A model generated the notes under the pieces. That model saw nothing but the letters and a program-made list of their open reading frames with translations. It searched no databases and was not told where the DNA came from. 64,000 nt of DNA from Tanytarsus gracilentus (taxonomy: Eukaryota > Arthropoda > Insecta > Diptera > Chironomidae): contig JAXRKN010000037.1 in NCBI GenBank assembly GCA_038502055.1, positions 3,286,001 through 3,350,000 on the forward strand. The letters run 5' to 3'. Below are positions 1 through 11,500 of this stretch, piece after piece. Each line of letters begins with the position of its first letter. Within the stretch, counting starts at the first letter, position 1. Position numbers and translations under genes: made by a program.

Positions 1-603
1 GCTTTTGGTGTCGCATCAATGAGAAAACTTTCAGCTTTTTTGACAATTTTCTCTGAAACTGAAATTCGATGGTTTGCAGCGTCATCAAGAATGTCCATGT
101 CATCAAGTTTTGAGCGATAATATTTCTTGACAACATCGATGAGTTCTTCATGGAGTGAAAAGTATGTCTTCTTATTGCGGAATTTAATGTCTATGAGCAC
201 TCGATGATCTTCGTTGTTGTTGGATTTTATGGGTTTTAGTGTTTTTGGCGCGCAATCCTCTTGTGGCTCATTCTAAAAAAGTGTTAAATTAACAATTTTA
301 TAATTTGATTTGTTAATAATGGTGTTAATTAATACTCACTGGATCTTCTGAAGTTGAAACTGAATGACCATTATCGATGAGTGTGTAATTATCATTGGAT
401 GTAAATCCTGTTTTGTCAATCACTTGATAATCACCCAATGTCTCATTTTTCAAATTAGTTGAATTATTATCAGCGCTAACATCCTGGATTTCGTTTTTAT
501 TCTCCTGCTCCTGTTCATCGAAAGTATCATTAATTTCAATCACTTCTAATGGCATTTCCACAATGTAGCACGATTCGTCAATCTCTTCGTCACCTTCTTC
601 CAT
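1..603 (-). CDS. Unrecognised acidic protein, 5' part only (gene runs off the left edge)
   Basis: Two exons are visible on the minus strand: 340..603 (starting at the ATG at 603) and 1..272, joined across a 67-bp GT-AG intron (273..339) in phase 0. The first exon encodes 88 residues rich in Glu, Asp and Asn. The second reads on without a stop for 90 more codons to the window edge and is more basic, with a segment of the form FRNKKTYFSLHEELIDVVKK that looks folded and helical. I do not recognise the family. The start is supported by the clean splice and by the 210-bp divergent gap to the zinc-finger gene on the other strand. The C-terminus is missing, so no function is assigned. Confidence 0.7.
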
Positions 604-813
604 TTTGGTTGCTTTTAATTTGAATTGATTGCTATTTTAATGATTAAATTAAAATTTAAAACATTTTCAAGCCAAAGTTTTTGTTTTTTAAATTTTTCAG
701 AGGTTTTCGATGTGTTGCAGGTTGCACGCAACAAAAATCACAAATAAACAAACAATTTATAAAAGTTATTAAAGTTAAATTATTGAGTTAAAACGAACAA
801 AAATCGTATTGAA
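604..813. promoter_or_regulatory. Divergent 210-bp intergenic promoter region
   Basis: Only 210 bp separate the start codon of the minus-strand acidic-protein gene (603) from that of the zinc-finger gene (814). Both promoters and both 5' UTRs must fit here, so a shared bidirectional promoter is likely. No TATA box or strong initiator was recognised. The call rests on gene geometry. Confidence 0.5.
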
Positions 814-1976
814 AATGTCGAGCCATGACGTTGTGTGAGTTCATGATTTAATTATTGATCGAGTGAAGATAATTAAAGTTAATCCAAATGACTAAAATAA
901 TTTTTTTTAGATGTCGATTTTGTTTAAAAAATTTGAACAATTTGAAAAACTTTGAAGTCGAGGAAAACATGTCAAAGCTCTTTTATGATGTAACCGGAAT
1001 TGAACTGGTCAAAGATTTAAGCTGTCCGACTGTTACTTGCGAGCTTTGTGTACGATCGTTGCAATATTTCGCAGTATTAAAAAATCAACTCATCGAAAAT
1101 CAATGCAGTCTCTTAAGCACATCCAGCTGTGCAAATGAAACACCTATCAAGGTACAGGAACCCGATATTGAATTCAGAAATTTCTCAGATTCTGATGAAG
1201 ATCCAGAACCGATCGCTAAAAAAATCAAGCTCGAAAAGGCAGAGAATGAAGTTTGGGTTCCATACGATCCCACAAATTCTGATTCTGATCTACTCGAAGA
1301 AATAATTCCGATTACAGATGATCAAACATGCTTGTATTGTCACGAAAAATTTCCCACCAATTTCGCACTAAATCTACATGTGAAGAAGACTCACGCTGTC
1401 CAAGATCAAATCCTAAGATGTCCTTACAAAAATTGTCAATCATTTTTCAAGCATATTTCATCCCTAAAGCAACACGAAAAGATGCATCAACTCGAAGGCT
1501 CAATCAATTGTGAGATTTGCGGAAGATCGTTCACCACCAAAGATCAGCTCAGATCACACAAAAAGTATCATCAGAAGCCAAAGTTCAAATGTAATAAGTG
1601 CGATCTTTCCTTTTATGAAGAACCAAAGCTTAGATTTCATCACCTAAATAAGCACCAAGATGCGCGCAATCACAAATGTCCAATGTGTGATAAAACGTAC
1701 CTAAAAAATTCGCATTTAATTCGACACGTGAAAGTAACTCATGAGAAGCAAACAATCAACTGCTCTGTGCCTAACTGTGATCGTATTTACACTCGAAGAG
1801 AACGAGTGATTGCGCATGTCTACAAGCAGCATCCTGAGCTTACTGGTGAACAAATTGATTTATTCGTTGAAGTTGTCAAAACTACTCCTTACAGCTATGG
1901 CATTGCTCATGCATCGACAGCTACAGTTAATTTTGATGAAATGAATAATTTTAGTGACGAAAAATCATATGAATAA
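814..1976 (+). CDS. ZAD-type C2H2 zinc-finger transcription factor
   Basis: Exons 814..833 and 911..1976 join across a 77-bp GT-AG intron and give 361 aa. The splice matters: the uninterrupted frame from 888 lacks the true N-terminus, and splicing produces MSSHDVVCRFC, the start of a zinc-finger-associated domain (ZAD). The ZAD has CxxC near residue 9 and a second CxxC (CELC) about 50 residues later. An acidic linker follows, then six C2H2 fingers between about residues 145 and 330, including CEICGRSF and CPMCDKTY types, some with CxxxxC spacing. ZAD-C2H2 proteins are a large insect family of nuclear DNA-binding regulators, with the ZAD mediating dimerisation. The specific orthologue cannot be named. 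An AATAAA at 1972-1977 overlaps the stop codon. The gene converges on MBD-R2 with 61 bp between the two stops. Confidence 0.9.
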
Positions 1977-1977
1977 A
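1972..1977 (+). terminator. AATAAA overlapping the zinc-finger gene stop codon
   Basis: GAA-TAA-ATT contains AATAAA across the stop codon. No other plus-strand AATAAA was seen before the convergent gene begins. If used, the 3' UTR would be only some 10-30 nt long. Confidence 0.45.
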
Positions 1978-1995
1978 TTCTCGTTTAATGTATAT

Positions 1996-2013
1996 TTTAT
2001 TTCATATTTTATT
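1996..2013 (-). terminator. Poly(A) signals of MBD-R2 (two minus-strand AATAAA)
   Basis: Plus-strand TTTATT at 1996-2001 and 2008-2013 reads AATAAA on the minus strand, 25-42 nt past the MBD-R2 stop (2038). Cleavage 10-30 nt beyond the distal signal would fall at or inside the last codons of the convergent zinc-finger gene, so the two mRNAs probably overlap at their 3' ends. Confidence 0.55.
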
Positions 2014-2037
2014 ATAAAATTTTTAAACTATTTTTCT

Positions 2038-5000
2038 TTAAACATCATCAGGAAGTGGAGTTCGGTGAATGTCAGAGAAGTTGTTCATTCGCTTTAGGTC
2101 ATTAATCAACATGTATAAGGTTTGCTTTAGACTTGCATCATCGACGGGATGTTTCATGTCTCCATTTTTGGTCGTTTGGTCTTCAAGTACTAAAATAAAT
2201 TAAATTTAAATTAATTAAGAGATAAAATGTTAAAATTATAGAACTTACATTCAATCTCCGCCTCAATATTATTCAATCTTGATTTCACACTATTTTGCTG
2301 GTATTCGATGTGATCGAGGAGTGACTGTTGACATTTTGTTGGCTCAATAGCTGCTTCCGGTTCTGGCGCTATCGGGTGCATTTTAAAGTTTTCGCCTTCG
2401 ATTTTAATTTCTCGCTTCGTATCATCCTTCATTTCGACATCTCTCGGTGGACTTTCTTCCCATTTCTTAGACCACAGATAGAGCTTAGGATGTTCAATGT
2501 TTTTGGCAATGTTAATTTTAACGTCCAAGCTTTTCATAAACTTTTTCATCTCCAGCAAATTTCCAATTAATGTGTGGCCATTCTTAAGCGTTTCGACTCT
2601 TGCAGCTTGTTTTGGATTAACTGCGTGATAATTTGCAATAGGCAACTTTCCATCATAAAGCCATTCCTGATCGTGAGTCCATCGCATTGAGGCACGTTGT
2701 CTGTATGGATTCTTGCAGACTGTACAAACATATTTTTCAGGAACTTGATGTGAATTTTCAATCGCATGACACCAACCATGCTGCCAACACAGACAAATAT
2801 CACACTGTATCATCAAACCATCCTCTTCGCCAAAGCCACAAATGCAATTGATTATTTCTTCCTTTTTCATTCGAACAATCTTAATTACTTCACCATTCTC
2901 GTCGACATAACTTGACGTCGGTGTTTGATTTTTCAAGTAAGGTCCTTCGTTATATGGAATTACTCCCTCAACAGTTGAACCGACATTATTCATTAACTTC
3001 TTCTTGAAGGGTTTCTTAGATTTTGGATTAAATCGCAACTTGAGTCGTCGCTTGTGTCCTTTCGAGTGATGAAGTTGATGTTGAATGCGTCTTACAGCGT
3101 GCGGTGGAATTAATGATTCTGGATCAAATTGTGAGAGTGTCGCTGCCGATAGCGGCTCAAGTTTGATGACAAGATCTTTCATTGGTTGAGTAACGAGCGG
3201 TGCTTTGAGAGCTTCTTCCAGTATTGGCGATCTTTGTAGACTAAATCTTGCCTGTGGTGACATTTTTTCAGAGTTGCCGGAATCATTTAGTTCTACTTTC
3301 AATGGACGTGTCGATGAAGTTGGCGTCGACTTGGCTGATGGTCCATGCGTTTTTCTCGGCGGATTCTTAACAATCGAAACTTCCGCCTCTTCAATCGTAC
3401 CCGTTGTTCTGAGATAGGCCAAATCCTCCATGTTTGGACACTCCCCCATTAATTTTGCTAAATCCTCATGATAGTGCTTAATGTGAAGTTGGAGATGATT
3501 TTCCTTTCGAAACTGCTTATCACAAAGTTCGGCGGGACAAAAGAATACGTTATTAATCACTTTGACTTTCAGTGAACCAACTGACACTTCCGTGTGCGTT
3601 GAAAGAGCAGATTGAACGAGATTTGGCTGGACATATGGAAGAGCTCCGAGATTTGCAAATGGATTGTTGTATATTGGCTGGCCATCACTATCGTTTTCAG
3701 TTTTAATTTCAAAGTTCTTCGAGATTACTTGTTGCTGCTTGAGCTCGTTCGACTCTGTGCAAAGATTCTTTGTCCTTGATCGTTTCTTTTGCAAGCTAAA
3801 GTCCCACGTTTCGGGATCATAAACTTCGCCAATTTCTAGCAAATACGCTTTGAGGTCATTCTTAAAGCGTATTTTACGACCAGTTGGACTAATAAACAGG
3901 ACATCCCATTTACCATTTTGTCGAAGATAAATATGCTTTTGCCAGCCTTCCTTGATACGCCAATCGGGTACGACAATCGAAGGACACTTGCCATGAGTGC
4001 CATCAAACGTTGATTCCTCGCCAATTGGAATATCATCAACCCATGCACAACACCATTCGCCTTCGGTCGGTGCTTTCGGAACTTTTTCATCTTTAATCAT
4101 CTGCTTAACATATTCCGGAATTAAACTTGGTGGATTTAGAAGCAATGGATTGATGGCAGATGGAAGAGGAGAATCTCCAGCTTGAGTTTTAGACGAATTC
4201 TTGCCCTGAATGTACTTGTGAATGTGAATGCCACGAACTATTTTCGGATAACCATCGTCAAAGAGGACATCATAAGTGTCATTTTCAAGGACCCTCTGAA
4301 TTGTTGCCGGAAATTTCCTACAATCATTCCATCTTGCGAGCACTTTCTCACCGACTTCGAAAGAAACAGCAGGCTGAGCTGGTCTTAAACGAGGACTCTC
4401 CATCGATATCCATTCATCATTGATGCCTGCCTTTGATTTGGTATTTTTTTCATTCGATCTCACTAGAACTTCACGCTCGTCCATGTCAACTTCAATCACT
4501 TTCACTTGAATCCATTTTCCATCGAAGTTTTGTGCCTCAATAGTCGATCCAGGAATGAAATTTGTCACCAGATTCTTCTTTTTACTCACTGGAGATTCAG
4601 GTACTTTTGTTTTTGGCTTCTCAACAACCACCACCTCAACTTCTTCTTTAGCTTTCTTTGACTTTTTAGCCGACGAAGCTGCCGCGAACTTGGCCGAGAG
4701 TCGCTTGGAAGATTTCTTTTTTGGAGACGATGGTGTCGCAACTTCTTCTTTCTTTTTTGCAGTACTCGACTTCTTTTTACTTTCTGGTTTCTCAATTTTA
4801 ACGGGCGTTTCTTTTTCTTTTTTTACTTCCTGTGGTTCTTCCGCCTCAAGTTTGACTTCTTGCTTGATCTCTTTTTCTCCACTGGATGTTTTCTTATTCT
4901 TCTCTTGCGATTCTGATTCTACTGATGGTGTGGACACGAGTGAAGTAACTGACTTTGTGACCACTACAGAGTCCTTATTCCATGGAAATATCGAAGGAAC

Positions 5001-5282
5001 TGTGAAGCATTTCAGGATGATTTTTCCCGTTTGCAGAAAAGTAAAGTTTTCCTTTTTAAAGTGCAATGAGCACACGTAATGATGTTTTCCGGGCTTGAAA
5101 TTCACTTTGCAAGCTAAAAATCAAGTTAAATAGCAACAAAACTTATTGTTATGAAATTGACGCTTACCTTTTACCCATTTTGCGGTATTATCTGGATTTG
5201 TTTGTGGAAAACGATGAAATGTGACTTCCGATTTTCCTTCTTCCGATGGACAATCCTTTAGACAGCACTTTCGGTTCGTCAT
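2038..5282 (-). CDS. MBD-R2: MBD-R2 / PHF20-type chromatin protein (THAP, Tudor, MBD, C2H2, PHD)
   Basis: Three exons, 5168..5282, 2249..5113 and 2038..2189, are joined by 54- and 59-bp introns and give 1043 aa. Domains in order: an N-terminal THAP zinc domain (MTNRKCCLKDC onward, with the CSLH pair near residue 55) split between exons 1 and 2; a Lys/Glu/Ser-rich linker; two Tudor-like domains (about 225-345); an MBD-like domain (about 390-490, WQKHIYLRQNGKWDV); one C2H2 finger (near 570); and a PHD finger (about 830-880, CICGFGEEDG...CDICLCWQHGWC). This order is that of Drosophila MBD-R2 and vertebrate PHF20, which belong to the MOF-containing NSL histone acetyltransferase complex at active promoters. 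The last exon encodes a 50-residue helical tail that is easy to miss. Start and stop both fit clean splice phases. Confidence 0.95.
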
Positions 5283-5600
5283 TATGCTTATTTACAATTT
5301 AAATTTTAATTAAAATGCGCTTTTGTAATTTTTCGTGTTAGTTTGACTTATAGAGGTTTTTTTTGTGAGAGGTTGAGCGTGTTTGAATTCTACGAATACG
5401 TTACAAAATTAGATTAGATTTAACATATTTTGAGGTTAAAAATAAATTTTAAAAATTACCACATTTTTAAACTAACATCAATTTACTTTAAAATCATTAT
5501 TAATTAAACAGAATGAAAGGAAATAAAATTATTTTATTAAATTCAAGTCATGTGACTTCGACTGTACATTTCTCTCAGCATAATTTTCTCTCACCAGTTT
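5283..5600. promoter_or_regulatory. Upstream region of MBD-R2, possibly shared with a plus-strand transcript
   Basis: This AT-rich stretch lies between the MBD-R2 start (5282) and a purine-rich tract at 5780-6300 that looks like a transcribed 5' UTR. No coding frame is supported. Head-to-head promoter use is inferred from position only. Confidence 0.35.
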
Positions 5601-5639
5601 CTCTCTCGTTTTCGAATCTTTTTCAACTCATTTCGTGTT

Positions 5640-6307
5640 CAATCGCCGGTTTGAAAACATAAAATTTTAGTTTCTTTAAAATCTCCTCCATATTTTTAAA
5701 CTTGAAAGTGGTTTAAAAACAGTATAAACTATTGGAAAATTAATTCGCAGTATTTTATCGGTCCATTTTCTGTAGTTTTGTGAATAATTGTAATTTAGTG
5801 AATTTATGCAGCTGCCTTTTTCGCAATAAATTGAAAGCAGCACAGGAGGGTTGTTGTTATTGTATTTTATCCCTTGAGAATGCGTGTGAGCAGCAGCAAA
5901 AAATTATAAAAATTCTCCAGAATCGAGGAAGAAGAAGAAAAAAAGCAAGACTGATAAAAAGTTTAATATAAAATTCAGAGAAATTTCGACATTAAAAGAA
6001 GGTAAAAAAGAAAGAAAAAGGAAAAAAGTTTATATAGTTTTCGTGTTTATGCAATGTTTCTTTCGTGTTCGCTCATCCGAGGCGAAATTAAAGTTAATTA
6101 AAAGTTATAAAAAAAAGTAACCATTTGCATTAAATGTGAATCAACGAACGAGAAAGAAAAAGATTTGATATCCGAAGAGACAAAGAAAAAGGAGTGAGAA
6201 GTGAAAAATCGATAAATAGTGCAACAAATTGTGCACTGACACAGCTACACAATTTTGAACTTGGCATTCGCCACTGCTTTTTGGCCGTTATCGTCTTCGT
6301 TGTTAAG
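5640..6307 (+). other. Candidate 5' UTR exon of the quick-to-court-like gene
   Basis: This purine-rich, ORF-poor tract ends at a good donor (AAG|GTAAGC, donor GT at 6308-6309) and lies next to the MBD-R2 head. The quick-to-court-like coding exon begins after an acceptor at 26997-26998 with 99 nt of 5' UTR, so at least one upstream non-coding exon must exist. This is the best candidate I could find. The pairing is inference: the donor could belong to another transcript, and the exon start is approximate. Confidence 0.35.
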
Positions 6308-7711
6308 GTAAGCACTTAGCGATAGTTTTTAAGTTGTTTTCGATTAGATTTTATTTTCCTGTGGCATTGAAAACATTTTGAACTTTTTAAATACGTTAAA
6401 TTTAAAGTTCTAAATATTTTAAATCCTCTTTAACACTTTCAATTGCGCTAATTTCTTATACCTGACTTGTGTGCAGCAGACCCTAAAAAATACAATTTGC
6501 ATAAAATGTGTAAACTTGTTAACAACTACTCACTGCACTTTCTGTTAGCAGGTAACATTTTAATAAGTACACACCAAGAGAAGGTCGAATTGAGGACGAA
6601 GAATCGTTTTATGTTTCATGTTTACGACCCATATATAAGTGTGTGTGTTTGTGTCTTTTTGATAATTGATAACGGCGTCAAGAAAACTTTCGAATAAATT
6701 TTTACCGCGTTTTGCTAATTTGTTGAGACATGGCAGTCTCACAAATCATTCGAATAGTATTTTAATCAAAAAAAGCCAGGCAAGTTTTGCTCCAATAAAA
6801 GTCTCGGATATATGTGATTTTTATTCAATATGTTAACAGCAGCGGCAGTGGAGTGTTAAGGAAAAGTTTTCTTTATGAAAAACACCTTAATTCAGAGCTT
6901 AGATACTTTCTCTCTAAACAAATCGAACGATTCACCCATTCGTAGTCATTTGGCATTAGTTTTTTTTCTGCGCCCATAAAATGCAAAAATCGCGCTTTTT
7001 CCCCAGCATGCGTGAAATTTTTAGAAATTGCTAATTTTCATCCAACTCAGCAGTGAGTCAGCTGGTTGAGGAAAAAATTACTATCCATTTATTAAAATTA
7101 ATCAACACCGCATTCGTAAAGAGAAAAAGTTTTTTTTGGTGCAAAATTTTGATAAAAATAAGTTCAACGAACTCATTCAGGTCAGATTTCTTTTACTCGA
7201 TTTTTTTGTAAAAAAAAATTATAATTTCCGCGACAGTTCTAACGGAATCGAAGAGACCACAACATAAAAACGCAAATGGACATTCTTCTTCGTCGTCATT
7301 GAACACATGTTAATTTTTATGCTGAAACGTTTTTTGTTTCCGATACATATTTTTTATGTCGCTGCAGAGATCGGGTTAAAAAAATAAAATCGACTGTTTT
7401 TACGATATGTTATAGGATCTTTTTTTTATAACTCTATCATCTCTGTTTTTTTACGACCATCCAATGCATCATGAACTGCACGCACATATTTTATGATTTG
7501 TTTACTTTTCCAAACATCCCAGACTCATGTTTATTTCGCGTCACTTTTTTTAAAAATAATTCAAAATTTTCTATTCAAAAAAATTATTAAGAAAGGTTTT
7601 TTCAAAAAATATTTTCAACACATGGTTATTTAGTGGAGATATCACGATGTATCTTTTAAGTTGTTTGTTGAGGAAGAAAAAAAGAAGTGAACCCGTTGTG
7701 TGTATTCATCG

Positions 7712-7719
7712 CATCGGAG
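7712..7719 (+). repeat. Target-site duplication, left copy (CATCGGAG)
   Basis: It is identical to 8494-8501 on the other side of the hAT relic. The eight-base length fits hAT integration. Confidence 0.9.
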
Positions 7720-8493
7720 TAGAGTTTCTCACGGGTAACCCGGGTACGGGTATACCCGGGTATGCCCGTCAATTTTACTACCCGGGTATACCCGGAAAAT
7801 TGCTCTCCCCTTACCCGGGTAAAAATTAAAAAATTCGAAGAAAATTTTCTTAATTTTTTTTAAAAAAATCTTTCTCCATAAAAGCTTTTTATAAGTTTTG
7901 TGTAAACCAATACCTGAAAATGTTTTGTTTACAATGAATTTTATCACTTATCAAAACTACATGACTTAAGAAGGTAGTTTACCTATATAAATTTAGATTC
8001 GTTTGCGAAATTTTTTAATTCAAAAAAGTATTTTGAAACATCAAGTGCAAGTGCAACAAAAAAAATAGCCATGAGATGACTCAAACAAAGATCTCCAATT
8101 TTGGACCGATTGTTAAGAGCTTTACTAACGATTCAGGCAACATCAGTTACTTCATAGAGGGCATTTTCAGAGGCTGGAGATATTGTAACAAAGAAGAGAA
8201 CTCTAATGTCAGACCTTTACTGTGTAATGTTCCTTAAGAACTATTTCCGTTAAACTTTTTATATTTCTTTTAATCTATTCATTTTCTGTTTAAAAAACTT
8301 TTATTTAAATGTTAAGAAAACTTTTATTTCTGTTACTAAAAATGCTCTATATAAAGATTAGCCGAAAATTTGAGTAAAAATAGGTATCTTTTTTAAATTT
8401 TTTCTTACCCGGGCATGCCCGGGCTACCCGGGTAATAAACTTTTTTACCCGGGTAGGACAAAATCTCATTACCCGGGTATTTGAGAAACTCTA
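7720..8493. mobile_element. hAT-superfamily transposon relic, 774 bp, with TIRs and 8-bp TSD
   Basis: The ends are perfect 12-bp inverted repeats, TAGAGTTTCTCA (7720-7731) and its complement (8482-8493), flanked by an exact 8-bp direct repeat CATCGGAG (7712-7719 and 8494-8501). An 8-bp target duplication and TIRs starting YAGNG are hallmarks of hAT elements. Inside each end are several copies of the palindrome TACCCGGGTA or close variants (7736-7820 and 8406-8480), probably subterminal transposase-binding sites. The interior keeps a decayed piece of transposase C-terminus (8089-8253). The element is too short to be autonomous. The intact TSD and TIRs suggest a fairly recent insertion of an internally deleted copy. 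Confidence 0.93.
8089..8253 (+). pseudogene. hAT transposase C-terminal dimerisation-domain fragment (broken)
   Basis: The plus-strand frame encodes about 54 residues resembling the conserved hAT C-terminal block. Visible motifs include RALLTIQATSVTS, then a stop codon (TAG at 8155-8157, where many hATs have Glu), then RAFSEAGDIVTKKR. The usual family motif is of the form LSIPATSxxSERxFSxAG. The internal stop and the lack of upstream DDE or BED domains show a dead fragment left after internal deletion. It lies wholly between the TIRs described above. Confidence 0.85.
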
Positions 8494-8501
8494 CATCGGA
8501 G
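8494..8501 (+). repeat. Target-site duplication, right copy (CATCGGAG)
   Basis: It is identical to 7712-7719. Together they mark the exact boundaries of the element. Confidence 0.9.
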
Positions 8502-11500
8502 TGTTTTTAGGGAAAAGAGATATTCAGCTATGTAGCATTGAAACTTCTTGATATTCAACATGCATCTTTAAATTTAAAAATAGATTGAATTCTTTCTTGT
8601 TACTTACTCGCAGCTATGCAAGCATGATTCGTATTTATTTGTTGAAAATTGTTTGTGTAAGTTTGTGAGAGGAAGAGCACCAGTAGCCGGGCATTGTCAT
8701 TTACTTAAAATTTGAGCTAAACAGACGTCAAACGAAAACGGAGGAGATAAGAAGAAGAGTGAATGAAAGAAAGTTCTCATCGCGCATCACTCGTTCTCGA
8801 AAATTATTCACACTTAGCGCTGTATGGAAGTTTAGTTTAGTTTTTCAATTGTGTATTTTTATCGTATGACATGTGTCGCTAACTCGAAGAAAGAGTTTGT
8901 TGAGATTTTCAAACACAACAAAATAAATATTTAAGCATTTTTTTCGCCTCACACTCGCCATGAGAAAAAAATTATTGCTCTCATGCATCATCTCCTCGAG
9001 TATGTGAACAGAAAATATGCGACATGCATTCGTCTGTGCATGAGATTTTTATTAATAGATCTTTATGAGAAAGAAAAATTCCACATAATTTTCTATGCGT
9101 ATCGGGTAAATGTGACTTAAATGGGAGAGACAAGTCAGGGTGAAAAAAATGGTGTCAATTTCATCTTGAAATGCGATCCAGAATTTCTCGTATTTCATTG
9201 ACAAATCTTATCACCTTGAAATTGCTATTATGACGATCCACTTGAGATTTTTTTATATTTCCTTTAACAGTAAAACGCTCTAAGGAGATTATTGACGTTA
9301 AATACCTTCATGTCGACCGTCTATGTTGTCATATTTGCAGCAATAAGTATTCCCTACAAGATTAAGTTTGTGTCATGTGATCATGATTGAGTTAGACAAT
9401 TGCATCGCTCCCGGGAATCACCTTCACAGTTACGTCTTAATCTGCTCGCCGCTGATGTCGTTAGACTTGTAATCTCTTCTTTTTTTTATTGATTTCAAAA
9501 TGCTATAAGCTGAAGACAAAAATCAGATTTTGCTTTCTCGCTTTTTCTTCTTCTTTTATGCTGCTACTAATTATCTTTTGTAAACCTCTCTCACGTCTAT
9601 GTAATTGAGTTAAACACTGTTGAATGATTGCATTGTGATTGGTAGCTGTTTTATGTTGTGTTTTTTACAACTCGGACAACACCGCCACCGCCGTAAGCTT
9701 TTTACTTAATCTTTGATTACATTTGTAAAATTTATGACGGTGGCTGCTTAACGATTATTAAATAATTTTGCATTCCCATAGTTATTTTTTTAAAAAATGC
9801 TTCTTTATCCAACAATTAACATCTAGAATTTCTAATTAGATTGAAGTTTTCCCATCATCATATAAATTGTTGAAATTCCACCTTGCCCATTTTGTGTCGG
9901 AAGTGAAGCTAATTAACAATCAAATTACAGTTGGAGATCTTTGAATGGCCAATGATTTTATTCAGTCTATTATGAGAGTTCAGCATCAATCAAATTGTAC
10001 TCAATTGACCTTCGATATGCGAAGCTTTTTGCCAATTTTTAGTTTATCGAGATAGCTCGAGACTTTTTACTGAACTCAGGCAATTTATTGTCATTGCTTT
10101 ATTAGTGAAGTCTTTCTCTTTATTGAAAAAGTTTTTATTGCATATTATAAATGAACAAATTGAATTACTTTATGTGTCTGATTTTTAGTGGGATAGTTTA
10201 GCTTTCAATAAATGCCCGTGAAATCCATACAAAGTCCTTAAAATTGCTTTCAAAAAATAATATCAAATTGCGTGAGTACATGACATACATGTAATTTGAT
10301 AGCGCAAACACACACGTCATTCACAATTTGTTCTCGTTTGGATTTAAATTGATTTCATTTGCATTTGAACTCGGTTGAACTAAATTCTCCTTGTAAGACG
10401 ATCTTGAGGGCTGCTACTGAGTGATTTATGTGACATATTGCTCATCCTTTTTTGGGAGCTTCAATGACAAATTTACTCGCATTGTTTTCTCTCCTTTGAA
10501 AAGAGCAAAATATCTATGTTCGGTCATCTGAAATTGCCTCGCTTTGAAATGTTTTAAATCTTTACAATTTATTTAGCTTTATCAATTTATTTTTAATTAA
10601 GTGATTAATTCAAACTATCAACTAGCTTCCCTTGACACTGTGAGTAATTTGCAGAATGGGAATTGAAATTTCACGATTTCAGCTCGAATGAATGGCCTTT
10701 TAAAAAATGTCCAATTTTAGACTGCGATGAGTGTGGCGTTGTGCTAAGGCTATAAATGTAGGAGTCATGATCACACAATTAAATTAAAATAAAATTAAAA
10801 GCAATTTACGGTGGCTTCACTAATGACTCCATTGGGATGCAAGAAGATGTAAGAAGAAAATTCTGATTGTTTGCGGTGGTTTTCAACTGCACAGTTGCAT
10901 GGTTCTTATATAAAAACGAGCAATGGCATTAAAGGAGCTAACTGAAGCGAATAATTGCGGTGCTTAGTTCGTTTATGGCGTCCCTTGGCAGCTCGCTGAG
11001 AGAGATTTTCATTCAATCTTCATAAGCGTCAACCAAAAAAAAAAGATTGATGTAATTTCACTCGAAAGGGAGGTAACCTAAAAATTTCAATGAAAAGACA
11101 TTCTCGATTTATTACGGAACTAGTAATTTTTTCTTGACGTAATTGCAACAATTTTTTAGTAATTGCAATTTTCAATCGATGTGAAATTATCCATTTAATT
11201 GCATTAAAATGGAGTGTTACCAAAAAAATTCAAAGCAGCACGAGTGAAAGAGAAAAAAATATATAAAGCAGCTCAAGCATTTGGCCTCGATCGTGTGCGT
11301 ATTAAAAGTAAATCTCATAAGATTGAAAATGCAATTAGTGTCATCAATGCTGTGGTGATATGGCCGCATAACAACGAGTGACGATGTGATCCGAATGTGA
11401 ATAAGAAGAAAATGTTGTTGCTTAAAAGTGGAGGGTGCAAGGGATATTTTTTTCTCTTCTCGTCGTCGTCTCGTGCATCCCTCGGCTGCTCCTGCGTAAT

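Noticed and set aside
888..910. Start of the zinc-finger protein at ATG 888
   Set aside because: A clean intron (834-910) links an upstream ATG at 814 directly to the first ZAD cysteine. The codons after 888 are intronic and encode a poor leader.
4555..5079. Plus-strand 174-codon open frame rich in Phe and Ser
   Set aside because: It is the antisense shadow of the Lys/Glu/Ser-rich linker of MBD-R2.
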